From positions 434,001 through 498,000 of the forward strand of contig JACJZS010000002.1 in the NCBI GenBank assembly GCA_020635515.1: DNA of 64,000 bases, written 5' to 3'. This DNA comes from Flavobacteriales bacterium (GTDB taxonomy: Bacteria > Bacteroidota > Bacteroidia > Flavobacteriales > Weeksellaceae). Position 1 is the first letter of the stretch; each line of letters starts with the position of its first letter. The position numbers and the translations under genes are program-made. Under the pieces are notes generated by a model. It was not told the DNA's origin. It did no database searches and saw only the letters and a program-made list of their open reading frames with translations. Below, one piece after another: positions 26,483-35,708 of this stretch.

Positions 26483-27319
26483 TTAGTACATTTTTAGTTG
26501 ATACCGAACATACGAACGAAACAAAATCATAATTTTCTGAAAATTTGGAATTCTAATTCGTGTATTCATAATTTTCTCAGAGTTACATCTTTTTATCTTT
26601 TTGAACAGTTTGTGATAATATCTATAAGCTAGATAAACTCCCATGCGTGAAGATATTGGTAAACTTACTACGCCTTTTCTTGCGTATTCAAATTCTTCTT
26701 GAATTTCAGCATAAATAGTGTCCAATTCATTTTCAGTAAGTGTATTGGAAGTAACAGAAGGAAAATACGAACGATTCAGTTCTTTTAAGTCGAATCGTAA
26801 ATCCCTTAAAAAATTAACTTTTTGGAATACAGAACCCAACTTCATTGCAAAAGGTTTTAAACGTTCGTATTCACTATCATTACCATTTACAAATATCTTT
26901 AAACACATCAAACCTACTACTTCTGCAGAACCCAATATGTATTCTTCATACAACTCTTGATTATAATGCTGGTCTTCTAAATCCATTCGCATAGAATGAA
27001 TAAAAGTATCTATTAGTTTCTCATCTATATTGTATAAGTTAACCGTAGTTTGAAAAGAATTTAAAACAGGATTTAAACTGATTTTGTTTCTAATGGCTTT
27101 TTTGGTATCGTCTACAAACTCGTTTAATAACTCTTCTTGCGGATAATCATGGAAAGTATCTACAATTTCATCTGCCAAACGAACAAATCCATAAATAGAA
27201 TAAATATGCTTTTGAATTTTAGGTTCTAAAAGTAAAATACCCAGCGAGAAAGAAGTACTGTATTTTTTAGTAATCATTTCGCTGGATTTAAAACTCACTT
27301 TGTCGTATAAATCTTTCAT
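26483..27319 (-). CDS. crtB: Phytoene synthase
   Basis: 278 residues of the squalene/phytoene synthase family. The first aspartate-rich motif is RLADEIVDTF and the second FLRDLRFDLKELNRSYFP. FSLGILLLEPKIQKHIYSIY at the N-terminus matches CrtB. It condenses two geranylgeranyl diphosphates to phytoene, the first committed step. It is two bases downstream of crtI and two bases upstream of the SRPBCC gene. Confidence 0.95.
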   Translation of the reverse strand: MKDLYDKVSFKSSEMITKKYSTSFSLGILLLEPKIQKHIYSIYGFVRLADEIVDTFHDYPQEELLNEFVDDTKKAIRNKISLNPVLNSFQTTVNLYNIDEKLIDTFIHSMRMDLEDQHYNQELYEEYILGSAEVVGLMCLKIFVNGNDSEYERLKPFAMKLGSVFQKVNFLRDLRFDLKELNRSYFPSVTSNTLTENELDTIYAEIQEEFEYARKGVVSLPISSRMGVYLAYRYYHKLFKKIKRCNSEKIMNTRIRIPNFQKIMILFRSYVRYQLKMY

Positions 27320-27321
27320 AT

Positions 27322-28797
27322 TTATTTTTGGTTGTTTATATAATTAGCAACAATTTCTCCTGATATAATAGACGGAGGAACTCCTGGTCCAGGAACACTC
27401 ATTTGTCCGCAATAAAAAAGATTTTTCAGTTTATTATTTTTAATTCTTGGTTTTAAAATAGCCGTTTGGTTTAACGTATTTGCTAGTCCGTATGCATTTC
27501 CTTGGTATGAATTATACTCCGAAATAAAATCTCTTGTAGCAAACGATTTTTTATAAATGATGTGTTCTTTAATTTTTTGTTGTGTTTTGTTTTCTAATCT
27601 TTCTAAAACATCGTTTAGGTATTTATCTCTATCTTCATCAGTTTCATTGATTCCTGTTGCTATTGGTATCAAGATAAATATATTTTCTTTTCCCTCAGGT
27701 GCTACTTTGTTATCTGTAACAGAAGGTGCACAAACATAAAAAAGTGGTTTACTGGGAAGTTTTTTTGTATCGTAAATTTCTTCTGAATGCAAGCTAAAAT
27801 CAGCATCAAAAAATAAATTATGGTGTTCTAAATTTTTGAGCTTTTTATCGACTCCCAAATAATATAAAAAACATGAAGGAGCTAATTTTCTTTTTTTCCA
27901 ATAACTCTCAGAATAGTTTTTTGTTTTTTGATTCGATAGAATTGATTCTGTATGGTGGTAATCCATTGCAGAAATCACATAATCAAAATCGTTGTATTCA
28001 TTTTTATTCGTTACTACTCGCTTTACTTTATCGTCTTGTGATTCTATTTTTAAAACATTCTCACCCAAATGAATTTTTACACCTTGTTCTTCTGCGATTT
28101 TTCTAAAAGCATTAGAAACTTCACTCATACCACCAATAGGATACCATGTTCCCAATTTAATATCTGCGTAATTCATTAAACTGTACAGTGCTGGAGTTTG
28201 GTTTGGTTTAGCTCCCAAAAAAAGCACAGGAAATTCCAATAATTCTATAAGTTTAGGATTTTTAAAGTATTTCTTGATTGATGATGAGATTGATGAAAAT
28301 AAATCCAACTGAAAAAAATCTTTTAAAAGATTCACATCTAAATATTCCAATAACGAAAGAGAAGGTTTGTAAACCAATTTACTCATTCCTTTTTCATATT
28401 TGTATTTGGCATCATCTATAAATTTTTCAAGTTGTTTGGAACTTCCTTTTTCGTGTTGTTCAAATACTTTTTTTAATTCTTCAAAGTCAGATGGAATACC
28501 AATAGTTTCATCTTCAAAGATAACTTGATACGAGGGATTTAGATGTTTTAAATCGTATAAATCTTTAGTAGTATATCCAAACTGATTGTAAAAACGTTCG
28601 AAGACATCGGGCATCCAATACCAACTAGGACCTAAATCAAATAAAAAACCTTGCTCTTCTATAGCTCTACATCTTCCTCCTGCTTGTGAATGCTTGTCGA
28701 TTAGAGTTACATCAAAACCATTTTTTGCAAGCAAAGAAGCACAAGAAAGTCCTGCAAAACCAGCACCAAGCACTAAGCATTTTTTATTTTTTCTCAT
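27322..28797 (-). CDS. crtI: Phytoene desaturase
   Basis: 491 residues. The FAD-binding N-terminus is LVLGAGFAGLSCASLLAKNG followed by AGGRCR and LGPSWYWMPDVF; the C-terminal carotenoid oxidoreductase signature is FYCGQMSVPGPGVPPSIISG. It desaturates phytoene to lycopene at the membrane. First gene of the operon crtI-crtB-SRPBCC-crtZ-hyp-crtYcd, which together predict zeaxanthin as the product. A -7-like TATTTTTG lies at the complement of 28803-28810; no -33 partner or MerR-type regulator is visible next to it. Confidence 0.96.
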   Translation of the reverse strand: MRKNKKCLVLGAGFAGLSCASLLAKNGFDVTLIDKHSQAGGRCRAIEEQGFLFDLGPSWYWMPDVFERFYNQFGYTTKDLYDLKHLNPSYQVIFEDETIGIPSDFEELKKVFEQHEKGSSKQLEKFIDDAKYKYEKGMSKLVYKPSLSLLEYLDVNLLKDFFQLDLFSSISSSIKKYFKNPKLIELLEFPVLFLGAKPNQTPALYSLMNYADIKLGTWYPIGGMSEVSNAFRKIAEEQGVKIHLGENVLKIESQDDKVKRVVTNKNEYNDFDYVISAMDYHHTESILSNQKTKNYSESYWKKRKLAPSCFLYYLGVDKKLKNLEHHNLFFDADFSLHSEEIYDTKKLPSKPLFYVCAPSVTDNKVAPEGKENIFILIPIATGINETDEDRDKYLNDVLERLENKTQQKIKEHIIYKKSFATRDFISEYNSYQGNAYGLANTLNQTAILKPRIKNNKLKNLFYCGQMSVPGPGVPPSIISGEIVANYINNQK

Positions 28798-28885
28798 ACT
28801 TCCAAAAATAAAAAGTATGAGATTATAGATACGTAATTATTTATAAAATATTATAATACTGTTATTTAACAAAATATAAAATTGA

Positions 28886-29269
28886 CTAAAAAGGTATCTT
28901 TATAAGATAAGGAACAAAAATTAACATACCTATTATAAACGAAATAATAGCAGAAATAAGTACTGCTCCCGCAGCTAAATCCTTTACCTTTTTTATTTGA
29001 TTATGCTTCTCTGGAGAAATAAAGTCCGCAATGTTTTCAGTAGATGAATTAATCAGCTCAGCAAAGAATACAAAACCTATTGCAAATAAAATTGGAATCC
29101 ATTCCAATGTAGAAATTTCAAATACAATTCCAAGAATGAGAACCAAAATAGTTGCAACTAGATGTATTCGTGCATTGTGTTCTTCTTTTAGTAAAATCTT
29201 TAATCCATTAAATGCATAACTAAAGCTTTTTAATCTCTTTTTTAATGAGAATTTTTCATCTTTTTTCAT
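28886..29269 (-). CDS. dgkA: Diacylglycerol/undecaprenol kinase family protein
   Basis: 127 residues, three transmembrane helices. The DgkA signatures EEHNARIH, AELINSSTENIADFIS and KVKDLAAGAVLIS are present, carrying the catalytic glutamates. In organisms outside the enterics this family often phosphorylates undecaprenol, recycling the lipid carrier for peptidoglycan and glycans. The gene lies four bases after yraN on the same strand. Confidence 0.92.
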   Translation of the reverse strand: MKKDEKFSLKKRLKSFSYAFNGLKILLKEEHNARIHLVATILVLILGIVFEISTLEWIPILFAIGFVFFAELINSSTENIADFISPEKHNQIKKVKDLAAGAVLISAIISFIIGMLIFVPYLIKIPF

Positions 29270-29273
29270 GCTA

Positions 29274-29633
29274 TTAAATTACAGAGAATGCATCTTCTAT
29301 GTGTTCCAATGAAGATTTGTATTTGTTTTCGATTATGGAAATTATATCAAACCGAACTTCTACATCTAAATCATTCTTTTGAATATAGTAATCCGTCGCA
29401 AGAATCAGTAGTTTTTTCTTTTTTTCGTTTACCGCTTCATATGGTTCCAACACAGAATTATAACTTCTTGCTTTTACTTCGATAATACACAAAACATCAT
29501 CTTTTCTAGCAATAATATCTATTTCTGCCTTTTGATACGTAAAGTTTTGTTCTAAAATTACATATCCATTTTTTAACAAATAATTTTTTGCATCTTCTTC
29601 AGCTTTTTTTCCAAAATCATAGGAAACAGACAT
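29274..29633 (-). CDS. UPF0102/YraN-family endonuclease-like protein
   Basis: 119 residues from the ATG at 29633 (MSVSYDFGKKAEEDAKNYL), which matches the family start; a start at 29651 would add six residues. The PD-(D/E)XK-like core is AEIDIIARKDDVLCIIEVKAR with FVE-type EVKAR ending the motif. The family resembles Holliday-junction-resolvase-type nucleases, but its role is not established. The gene sits between serS and dgkA on the minus strand. Confidence 0.88.
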   Translation of the reverse strand: MSVSYDFGKKAEEDAKNYLLKNGYVILEQNFTYQKAEIDIIARKDDVLCIIEVKARSYNSVLEPYEAVNEKKKKLLILATDYYIQKNDLDVEVRFDIISIIENKYKSSLEHIEDAFSVI

Positions 29634-29676
29634 ATCTAAAAGTTTTATCAACTGTATTAAAGCATCACAAAAACGG

Positions 29677-30945
29677 CTACTTAATTACATCAAATCCTGT
29701 ATATTTTTGTAAAATAGTTGGCACTTTAATTCCTTCTTCTGTTTGATAGTTTTCTAGTATAGAAGCTAGAATTCTAGGCAATGCAAGTGCAGAACCGTTA
29801 AGTGTATGACAAAGTTGTGTTTTTCCTTCTGATTTGTATCTTAACTTTAAACGATTCGCTTGAAAGTTTTCAAAATTAGAAACCGAACTTACCTCTAACC
29901 ATTTTTCCTGTGATGCAGACCATACCTCAAAATCATAGGTTATTGCAGAAGCAAAACTGGTATCTCCTCCACATAAACGCAATATTCTATACGGAAGCTC
30001 TAATTCCTCCAAAAGATTCTTTACCAAATCTTTCATTTCTTCTAAAGCATTGTATGAGTTTTCAGGTTTTTCGATTCGTACAATTTCTACTTTTTCAAAC
30101 TGATGAAGACGATTAAGTCCTCGTACGTCTTTTCCGTAACTTCCTGCTTCTCGTCTAAAGCAAGGAGAATATGCAGTGTTTAATATTGGTAAATCATTTT
30201 CAGAAAGGATTACATCTCTGTAAATATTGGTAACAGGAACTTCAGAGGTAGGAATCAAATACAAATCATCTTCGGTTACATGATACATTTGTCCTTCCTT
30301 ATCTGGTAATTGTCCTGTTCCTATTCCCGAAGCTTCATTCACTACAAAAGGAGGAATAATTTCTGTATATCCTTTTTCTGAATTATTATCTAAAAAATAC
30401 TGAATTAAAGCTCGTTGCAACCTTGCTCCTTTCCCTATGTAAACAGGAAATCCTGCACCTGTTATTTTAACACCTAATTCAAAATCAATTAAATTGTATT
30501 TTTTTGCAAGTTCCCAATGCGGAATATGGTTTTTGGGTAAATTAATTTTTGGATTATTCTCAAATACTATTTCATTGTCATCTTCTGACTTTCCAACGGG
30601 AACCAATTCATTTGGCACATTTGGAATCTGATACAATACTTGCTGTAATTTCTCTCCAATTTGTGTTAGTTCCGCTTGGATCTTTTTAGTACTTTCTTTT
30701 AATTCTGCTGTTTTGGATTTTGTTTTCTCTGCTTCTTCTTTTTTTCCTTCTTTCATTAGCATTCCTATCTGTTTGGAAAACTGATTCAATTCGGAAAGTT
30801 GATTATCCAATTCAAACTGATTTTTTTTTCTGCTATCATCTAGAGAAATTGCTTCATCTATTAGCTCAACATTAGTAAAATTCTTCTTTGCAAGTAAAGA
30901 AATTACGTTCTCTCTATTTTCTTTTATATACGATACCAAAAGCAT
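29677..30945 (-). CDS. serS: Serine--tRNA ligase
   Basis: 422 residues. An N-terminal coiled-coil arm (~residues 28-105, KKEEAEKTKSKTAELKESTK) binds tRNA-Ser. Class II motifs follow: TSEVPVTNIYRD, motif 2 CFRREAGSYGKDVRGLNRLH with QFEKVE, and motif 3 LNGSALALPRILASILEN. It charges tRNA-Ser and tRNA-Sec type substrates. Length and motif order are typical. A -7-like TAAATTTG lies at the complement of 30977-30984. Confidence 0.97.
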   Translation of the reverse strand: MLLVSYIKENRENVISLLAKKNFTNVELIDEAISLDDSRKKNQFELDNQLSELNQFSKQIGMLMKEGKKEEAEKTKSKTAELKESTKKIQAELTQIGEKLQQVLYQIPNVPNELVPVGKSEDDNEIVFENNPKINLPKNHIPHWELAKKYNLIDFELGVKITGAGFPVYIGKGARLQRALIQYFLDNNSEKGYTEIIPPFVVNEASGIGTGQLPDKEGQMYHVTEDDLYLIPTSEVPVTNIYRDVILSENDLPILNTAYSPCFRREAGSYGKDVRGLNRLHQFEKVEIVRIEKPENSYNALEEMKDLVKNLLEELELPYRILRLCGGDTSFASAITYDFEVWSASQEKWLEVSSVSNFENFQANRLKLRYKSEGKTQLCHTLNGSALALPRILASILENYQTEEGIKVPTILQKYTGFDVIK

Positions 30946-31003
30946 AAAAAATAATTTAGTATTAAAAATTCAACGACAAATTTAGTATTAAAATCAAGAA
31001 GTA

Positions 31004-31744
31004 CTATTTACTTAAAGATAAATTTTCGAAAAACTGTATAAATTGTTGGGTTTTTGTATTTGAAAATACTTTATTTCTGATTTTTCCTATCGAAATAATC
31101 CCTTCTTTTTCTGAAACAATAAAAACTTCATCTGCTTTTTGTGTTTCAAATGGCGAAAGTGGTTTTTCTTCTATCTTTATATTTTGATTTATAAAATGTT
31201 GTTTTACAAGCAAACTCAAGGTTTGATTAGTTGCACCTTCTTCTTTTGGCACGCATAATAATTTATCCTTTTGTAAAAGAAATAAATCACCTAGAATCGT
31301 TCGTGCTATCCTTTTGTTGTTATTTAGTATAATAACATCATACAAATCATTTTCCTCTGCATAACATTTTGCAATAACTAATTCTGGTTTAAAACAATTA
31401 ATTGTGGATAAAATCCCAGGAGTTATCACTTCATCTTTGTAAACTTCTATTTCTGTACCTTGTACTGTATTGTAAAATCCTACAAAAGAATTTATTTTTA
31501 TTTCGTAGCTTACCTTGTCTTTGCTTCGAAGAATAATAAACTCCACTTGAGAATTATTTTGATTTGTCTTTTTAACTTCATCAAAAATTCTCTTCTCTAC
31601 ATATTCTAGAGATAAATCAACAGGAATCGGCATTCTATACTTTCGCATAGACGCAATCATGTTAAAATAAAACAACTCTCCTTGAAAAAGCTGATTGTTA
31701 ATTACAAAGAAATAAGAAATTAAATAATTTTCGCTTGTAGTCAC
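31004..31744 (-). CDS. Aminotransferase class IV-like protein, N-terminally short and divergent
   Basis: 246 residues starting with GTG at 31744; an in-frame stop lies 12 bases upstream, so no longer start exists. Fold-type IV PLP features are recognisable: a lysine (NCFKPEL) at the position of the Schiff-base Lys, AEENDLYDVIILNN, and KADEVFIVSEKEGII. The usual N-terminal GDGVFET motif is missing, and the Glu normally in the VEALNGNLF-type segment is replaced (ARTILGDLF). It may therefore have lost or altered activity. Nine bases separate it from the START-like gene upstream. Confidence 0.75.
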   Translation of the reverse strand: MTTSENYLISYFFVINNQLFQGELFYFNMIASMRKYRMPIPVDLSLEYVEKRIFDEVKKTNQNNSQVEFIILRSKDKVSYEIKINSFVGFYNTVQGTEIEVYKDEVITPGILSTINCFKPELVIAKCYAEENDLYDVIILNNNKRIARTILGDLFLLQKDKLLCVPKEEGATNQTLSLLVKQHFINQNIKIEEKPLSPFETQKADEVFIVSEKEGIISIGKIRNKVFSNTKTQQFIQFFENLSLSK

Positions 31745-31753
31745 TTCAGTTAA

Positions 31754-32134
31754 TTAAGAACCAATAATCTTTTTTAGATCATCTATTTTATTTTCCCAAT
31801 ACAATTTAGCTTCCTCTATTTCATCTTCTTCCTCAAAATCAATAACTACTAATGCTACATCATTGGTAATATCATCTTGAATAATTGCTATTTCAAAAAA
31901 GTATTTGGAATCTTCATCTTCTTCCCAACGAAAACGCACATATGATTCTTCCTTGTAACGAATAAGTTGTGCCACTTCATCTTGTCCACTCCACGTAAAA
32001 GTAAACACATCATTACTTTCATTTACCTCATCTGCAAACCATTCAGAAAGTCCTGATGCTGTACTGATGTAATTAAACAACAATGATACAGAAGCATGTA
32101 TAGGAAACTCTATCTGAAACTTTTCTTTTACCAT
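31754..32134 (-). CDS. START-like (SRPBCC) domain protein
   Basis: 126 residues, a single SRPBCC-type fold: FQIEFPIHASVSLLFNYIST at the N-terminus, SGLSEWFADEV, FTWSGQDEVAQLI, YVRFRWEEDED and a C-terminal helix (LYWENKIDDLKKIIGS). It is strongly acidic. The family is common in Bacteroidetes, cytoplasmic and of unknown ligand. The aminotransferase-IV-like gene follows by nine bases, an arrangement seen in flavobacteria. Confidence 0.85.
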   Translation of the reverse strand: MVKEKFQIEFPIHASVSLLFNYISTASGLSEWFADEVNESNDVFTFTWSGQDEVAQLIRYKEESYVRFRWEEDEDSKYFFEIAIIQDDITNDVALVVIDFEEEDEIEEAKLYWENKIDDLKKIIGS

Positions 32135-32348
32135 TTTCTTAAATAAATTTCCGCAATATAAACACTAAAATTTCAGAATTCCAAATAAAATATGTTTTTT
32201 TTGATTAACTCCAGTTTTTGTTAGATAAAAAAACATAACGCATTTTAAATTTTGCATATATTTGAACTGATAACAACTAAATTATAATTAATTTTAGTAA
32301 TAAGTATCTAGATATATTTAACCTTTCAGGCAATTTAAAAATCAAACT

Positions 32349-33173
32349 ATGCATCTAAACGATTTAAGTAAAATAGCTTCTAATATGAGTAGTACAGACA
32401 AAATGCCTGTATTATTTTTAGGACATGGAAATCCAATGAATGCCATTGAAGAAAATGAATTTGTTCAAAGTTTTAGAAAAATTGGTCATGAAATTCAAAA
32501 ACCTAATGCTATACTTTGCATTTCAGCACACTGGGAAACCAACGGAACTTTTGTAACTGCAATGCAAAATCCTCCAACGATTCATGATTTTAGTGGATTC
32601 CCACAAGCTCTATTTAATGTTCAATATCCTGCACCTGGAAGTCCTGAACTAGCTAAAAAAACTCAAGAAATTGTTACTAAAACTCATGTCGAATTAGATA
32701 CTAAGTGGGGATTAGATCACGGTGCGTGGAGCGTAATAAAACATCTTTATCCTAATGCCGATGTTCCTATAATACAAATGAGTATTGATTATACAAAACC
32801 TCCTCAACATCACTATGAATTGGCACAACAAATTAATAGTCTTCGTAGCAAAGGAGTTTTAATTATTGGTAGTGGAAACATGGTGCATAATCTAAGAATG
32901 GTTGCTTGGAATAAATTAAACGAAGAATTTGCATTTGATTGGGCAAGCGAAGCCAATGAAAAAATGAAAAAATATATTTTAAACGGAGATTTTCAGAAAT
33001 TAGTTGACTTTAAATCACAAGGGATAGCATTTGATTTGGCTATTCCCACACCTGAACATTTTTTACCACTACTCTACACGTTGGCTTTAAAAGAAGAAAA
33101 TGAAAACATTACTGTATTTAATGATAAACCTATTGCTGGATCCCTAAGCATGACATCAATAAAAATAAGCTAA
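32349..33173 (+). CDS. ygiD: DODA-type extradiol aromatic-ring-opening dioxygenase (YgiD-like)
   Basis: 274 residues of the LigB superfamily. Metal-binding and active-site segments visible: LFLGHGNPMNAI, ISAHWETNGTFV, GLDHGAWSVIKHLYP and GSGNMVHNLRM. It matches YgiD, a 4,5-DOPA extradiol dioxygenase in the cytoplasm, whose physiological substrate in most bacteria is uncertain. The gene converges on the AraC regulator four bases away. A -7-like TATATTTG is at 32257-32264, giving a leader of about 80 bases. Confidence 0.9.
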   Translation: MHLNDLSKIASNMSSTDKMPVLFLGHGNPMNAIEENEFVQSFRKIGHEIQKPNAILCISAHWETNGTFVTAMQNPPTIHDFSGFPQALFNVQYPAPGSPELAKKTQEIVTKTHVELDTKWGLDHGAWSVIKHLYPNADVPIIQMSIDYTKPPQHHYELAQQINSLRSKGVLIIGSGNMVHNLRMVAWNKLNEEFAFDWASEANEKMKKYILNGDFQKLVDFKSQGIAFDLAIPTPEHFLPLLYTLALKEENENITVFNDKPIAGSLSMTSIKIS

Positions 33174-33177
33174 TATT

Positions 33178-34008
33178 TCACCTAAATCTGCTTCGATACT
33201 CACTAGGTGTAACGTCCAAAAGTTTTTTCACATAACGAGTAAAAAATGAGCGACTAGAAAATTCCATTTCATCGGCTATTTCCGCAATATTTAAATTGGG
33301 ATTTTGGAGTAATAGTTCAATACGTTCTTTAACGTAGCGTTGAATCCATTCAGAAGCAGTTATGCTAGTTGTAGTTTTACAGATATAATTGAGGTATTTG
33401 GGTGTGATAAAAAGTTTTTCAGCATAAAATTTCACTTCTCGTTCTTGCATGCAATGCTGTTCCAATAAACTTATAAATCTTTCATAAAGTGTTCCTGTCT
33501 GCAAACTGTACTTGTATTGCTCATAATGTTCCGAAAAAATATGCCACATCTCCAAAATAAAAATCCGCATCTGAAGCTTTAGTATTTCTTCATAAAAAGT
33601 ATGTTTTGTATCTAAAAACACTTGATAAATTTGCTGAAAATTAATAGCAATCTTATCATTTAAAGACTTATCATTTAATGATTTTACAGGATTTTTACGA
33701 CTGTACAAAATCGCATTAATACTCCAATTTTGGTCAGGCACATTATCATTTAGAAAGCTTGACTCTACCAACAAAATAATAGCTTTGAATCGTTTTGAAA
33801 AACGAAGTTGAGACAAAACACTTCCTGAAAACCAAAATAAAAATTCATCTGCTTTACAGTGAAATTGTTCATTATTTAACTCAAACTTTAAACTTCCATA
33901 TACACATAATAGGTGCGTATGAAATTGCATATTGAATTGTTTAGGGAAATCATTTTCGCATCTAATTTCTTTCAAAATGATTTTAGGTACAACTAATTCT
34001 GGCTTCAC
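33178..34008 (-). CDS. AraC-family transcriptional regulator
   Basis: 276 residues, GTG start at 34006-34008. The N-terminal half is a cupin-like sensor (FHTHLLCVYGSLKFELNNEQ). The C-terminal ~95 residues form the two-helix AraC domain: VKFYAEKLFITPKYLNYICK and NIAEIADEMEFSSRSFFTRY followed by VTPSEYRSRF. It is divergent from the cupin and alpha/beta hydrolase genes and convergent with ygiD, so it most likely controls one or both. The inducer is unknown. Confidence 0.9.
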   Translation of the reverse strand: MKPELVVPKIILKEIRCENDFPKQFNMQFHTHLLCVYGSLKFELNNEQFHCKADEFLFWFSGSVLSQLRFSKRFKAIILLVESSFLNDNVPDQNWSINAILYSRKNPVKSLNDKSLNDKIAINFQQIYQVFLDTKHTFYEEILKLQMRIFILEMWHIFSEHYEQYKYSLQTGTLYERFISLLEQHCMQEREVKFYAEKLFITPKYLNYICKTTTSITASEWIQRYVKERIELLLQNPNLNIAEIADEMEFSSRSFFTRYVKKLLDVTPSEYRSRFR

Positions 34009-34137
34009 TTTTTTATTTTCCTACCAAAATACGAAATATTTGACATTTATTCCGAAAAATATGTAATAATCATACTATATATTCACTATAACTTTGTAGT
34101 GTTAATTTAAATGAGTTAAATTCAAAAAAGAAAAAAA

Positions 34138-34533
34138 ATGAAAATTACAAGAAATGAAATCCTTCCCTCGGTGAAAGGTCCAGAAGATTGGTTTACAGGA
34201 TCTGTTAGAATTGATCCTCTATACCAAAAAGAAGAAAAAACAAAAGGAGCAGGTTCTTTGGTAACCTTTGAGCCTAGTGCTAGAACCGCGTGGCATACGC
34301 ACCCAGCAGGACAAACCATAATTATTCTGTCAGGATTGGGTTGGGTACAAAAAGAAAATGGCATAATTGAAACTGTACGAGCTGGAGATGTAGTATATTT
34401 TGAACCTAATGAAAAACACTGGCACGGTGCCTCTCCTACCAAAGCAATGAGCCATATTGCTATTCAGGAAGAAGTTAATGGAGAAGTAGTCACTTGGATG
34501 GAAAAAGTTTCGGACGAACAGTACAATAAATAA
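34138..34533 (+). CDS. Single-domain cupin protein
   Basis: 131 residues forming one cupin barrel. The metal-site motifs are visible: AWHTHPAGQTIIILSG (G-X5-HXH-type) and FEPNEKHWHGA. The sequence resembles the quercetinase/mandelonitrile-lyase-like small cupins that accompany oxidoreductases and hydrolases in stress loci. Cytoplasmic. It is divergent from the araC gene, and the alpha/beta hydrolase follows after 36 bases. A -7-like TAACTTTG is at 34089-34096. Confidence 0.85.
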   Translation: MKITRNEILPSVKGPEDWFTGSVRIDPLYQKEEKTKGAGSLVTFEPSARTAWHTHPAGQTIIILSGLGWVQKENGIIETVRAGDVVYFEPNEKHWHGASPTKAMSHIAIQEEVNGEVVTWMEKVSDEQYNK

Positions 34534-34569
34534 TTAAAAATTTTCCTTTCCACATTAAATATCAAAAAA

Positions 34570-35532
34570 ATGAAAACAAGAACAGAAAACGAATATACTT
34601 TTACATTAAGTAATAAAGTAAGTCGCCAAAAAGTAAGTTTCAAAAATCGTTACGGCATTAAGTTAGTAGGTGATTTATATTTACCAAAAGACAAAGAAAA
34701 TGATTTACCAGCTTTGGCTATTTGCGGACCTTTTGGAGCAGTCAAAGAGCAAGCATCTGGCTTGTATGCCAATCAAATGGCGGAACGTGGCTTTACAGCC
34801 TTGGCTTTTGACGCTTCATACACAGGAGAAAGTGGTGGAGAGCCTAGGAATGTTGCTTCTCCTGATATCAATACCGAAGATTTTAGTGCAGCAATTGATT
34901 TTCTTGGATTACAAAGTAATATAGACCGTAATAAAATAGGAATTTTGGGAATATGTGGTTTTGGAGGATTTGCCTTAAATGCAACTGCGGTAGATAAACG
35001 AGTAAAAGCAGTAGCTACAACCGTTATGTATGACATGTCTAGAGTAAACGCTAAAGGGTACTTTGATTCTACTACACCCGAAGAACGCACTCAAATGCTA
35101 GAACAAATGAATCAGCAACGTTGGGAAGATGCCAAAAATGGCACTCCAGTTTTAACGCCTTTTGGTCTTCCTAATGAGCTGTCTGGAAGTGAACCTGATT
35201 TTGTAAAAAATTATTTTGATTATTACAAAACAAATAGAGGTTTTCATCCGCGTTCTATTAACTCTAATAGTTCTTGGACAATCACTACACCTCTCTCATT
35301 TATGAATATGCCAATTCTATCTTATATTGATGAAATATCGCCAAGACCAATGTTGGTAATTACGGGAGAAAATGCACATTCACGTTATTTTAGTGAAGAT
35401 GCTTATAAAGCAGCGAAAGAACCTAAAGAATTAGTGATAATTCCAAATACTGTTCATACTGATTTATATGATAAATTAGCAATAATTCCTTTTGACAAAT
35501 TAGCATCATTCTTCGAAGAAAACTTAAAATAA
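34570..35532 (+). CDS. Alpha/beta hydrolase with Cys nucleophile (dienelactone-hydrolase-like)
   Basis: 320 residues. The N-terminal part is the strand-rich GIKLVGDLYLPKDKENDLPA. The nucleophile elbow reads GICGFGG, with Cys where most hydrolases have Ser, as in dienelactone hydrolases. Acid candidates lie near GENAHSRYFSED and the catalytic His is likely in PNTVHTDLYD. No signal peptide. It follows the cupin gene by 36 bases and is probably in the same AraC-linked transcript. Substrate unknown. A terminator-like hairpin follows the stop. Confidence 0.85.
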   Translation: MKTRTENEYTFTLSNKVSRQKVSFKNRYGIKLVGDLYLPKDKENDLPALAICGPFGAVKEQASGLYANQMAERGFTALAFDASYTGESGGEPRNVASPDINTEDFSAAIDFLGLQSNIDRNKIGILGICGFGGFALNATAVDKRVKAVATTVMYDMSRVNAKGYFDSTTPEERTQMLEQMNQQRWEDAKNGTPVLTPFGLPNELSGSEPDFVKNYFDYYKTNRGFHPRSINSNSSWTITTPLSFMNMPILSYIDEISPRPMLVITGENAHSRYFSEDAYKAAKEPKELVIIPNTVHTDLYDKLAIIPFDKLASFFEENLK

Positions 35533-35555
35533 CAGAAACAACGCTCAAGCAATAG

Positions 35556-35591
35556 AAAATATCTGATTCAAGAAAAGAGTCAGATATTTTT
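35556..35591 (+). terminator. Terminator after alpha/beta hydrolase
   Basis: AAAATATCTGA (35556-35566) pairs with TCAGATATTTT (35580-35590), 11 bp stem and 13-base loop, ending in a T-run. Confidence 0.75.
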
Positions 35592-35708
35592 GAAATTCAT
35601 AGTATTCTAACAATAAATTATTTTAAAATACTGAAAACAAGTTCACTCATAAAAGTACTATAATATAACACTAATTTTATTTACTTTTGCAGTCAATGTT
35701 TTAGCGGT

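Noticed and set aside
27557..28106. Plus-strand open frames opposite crtI
   Set aside because: Antisense to a well-supported CrtI; no start signal or domain.
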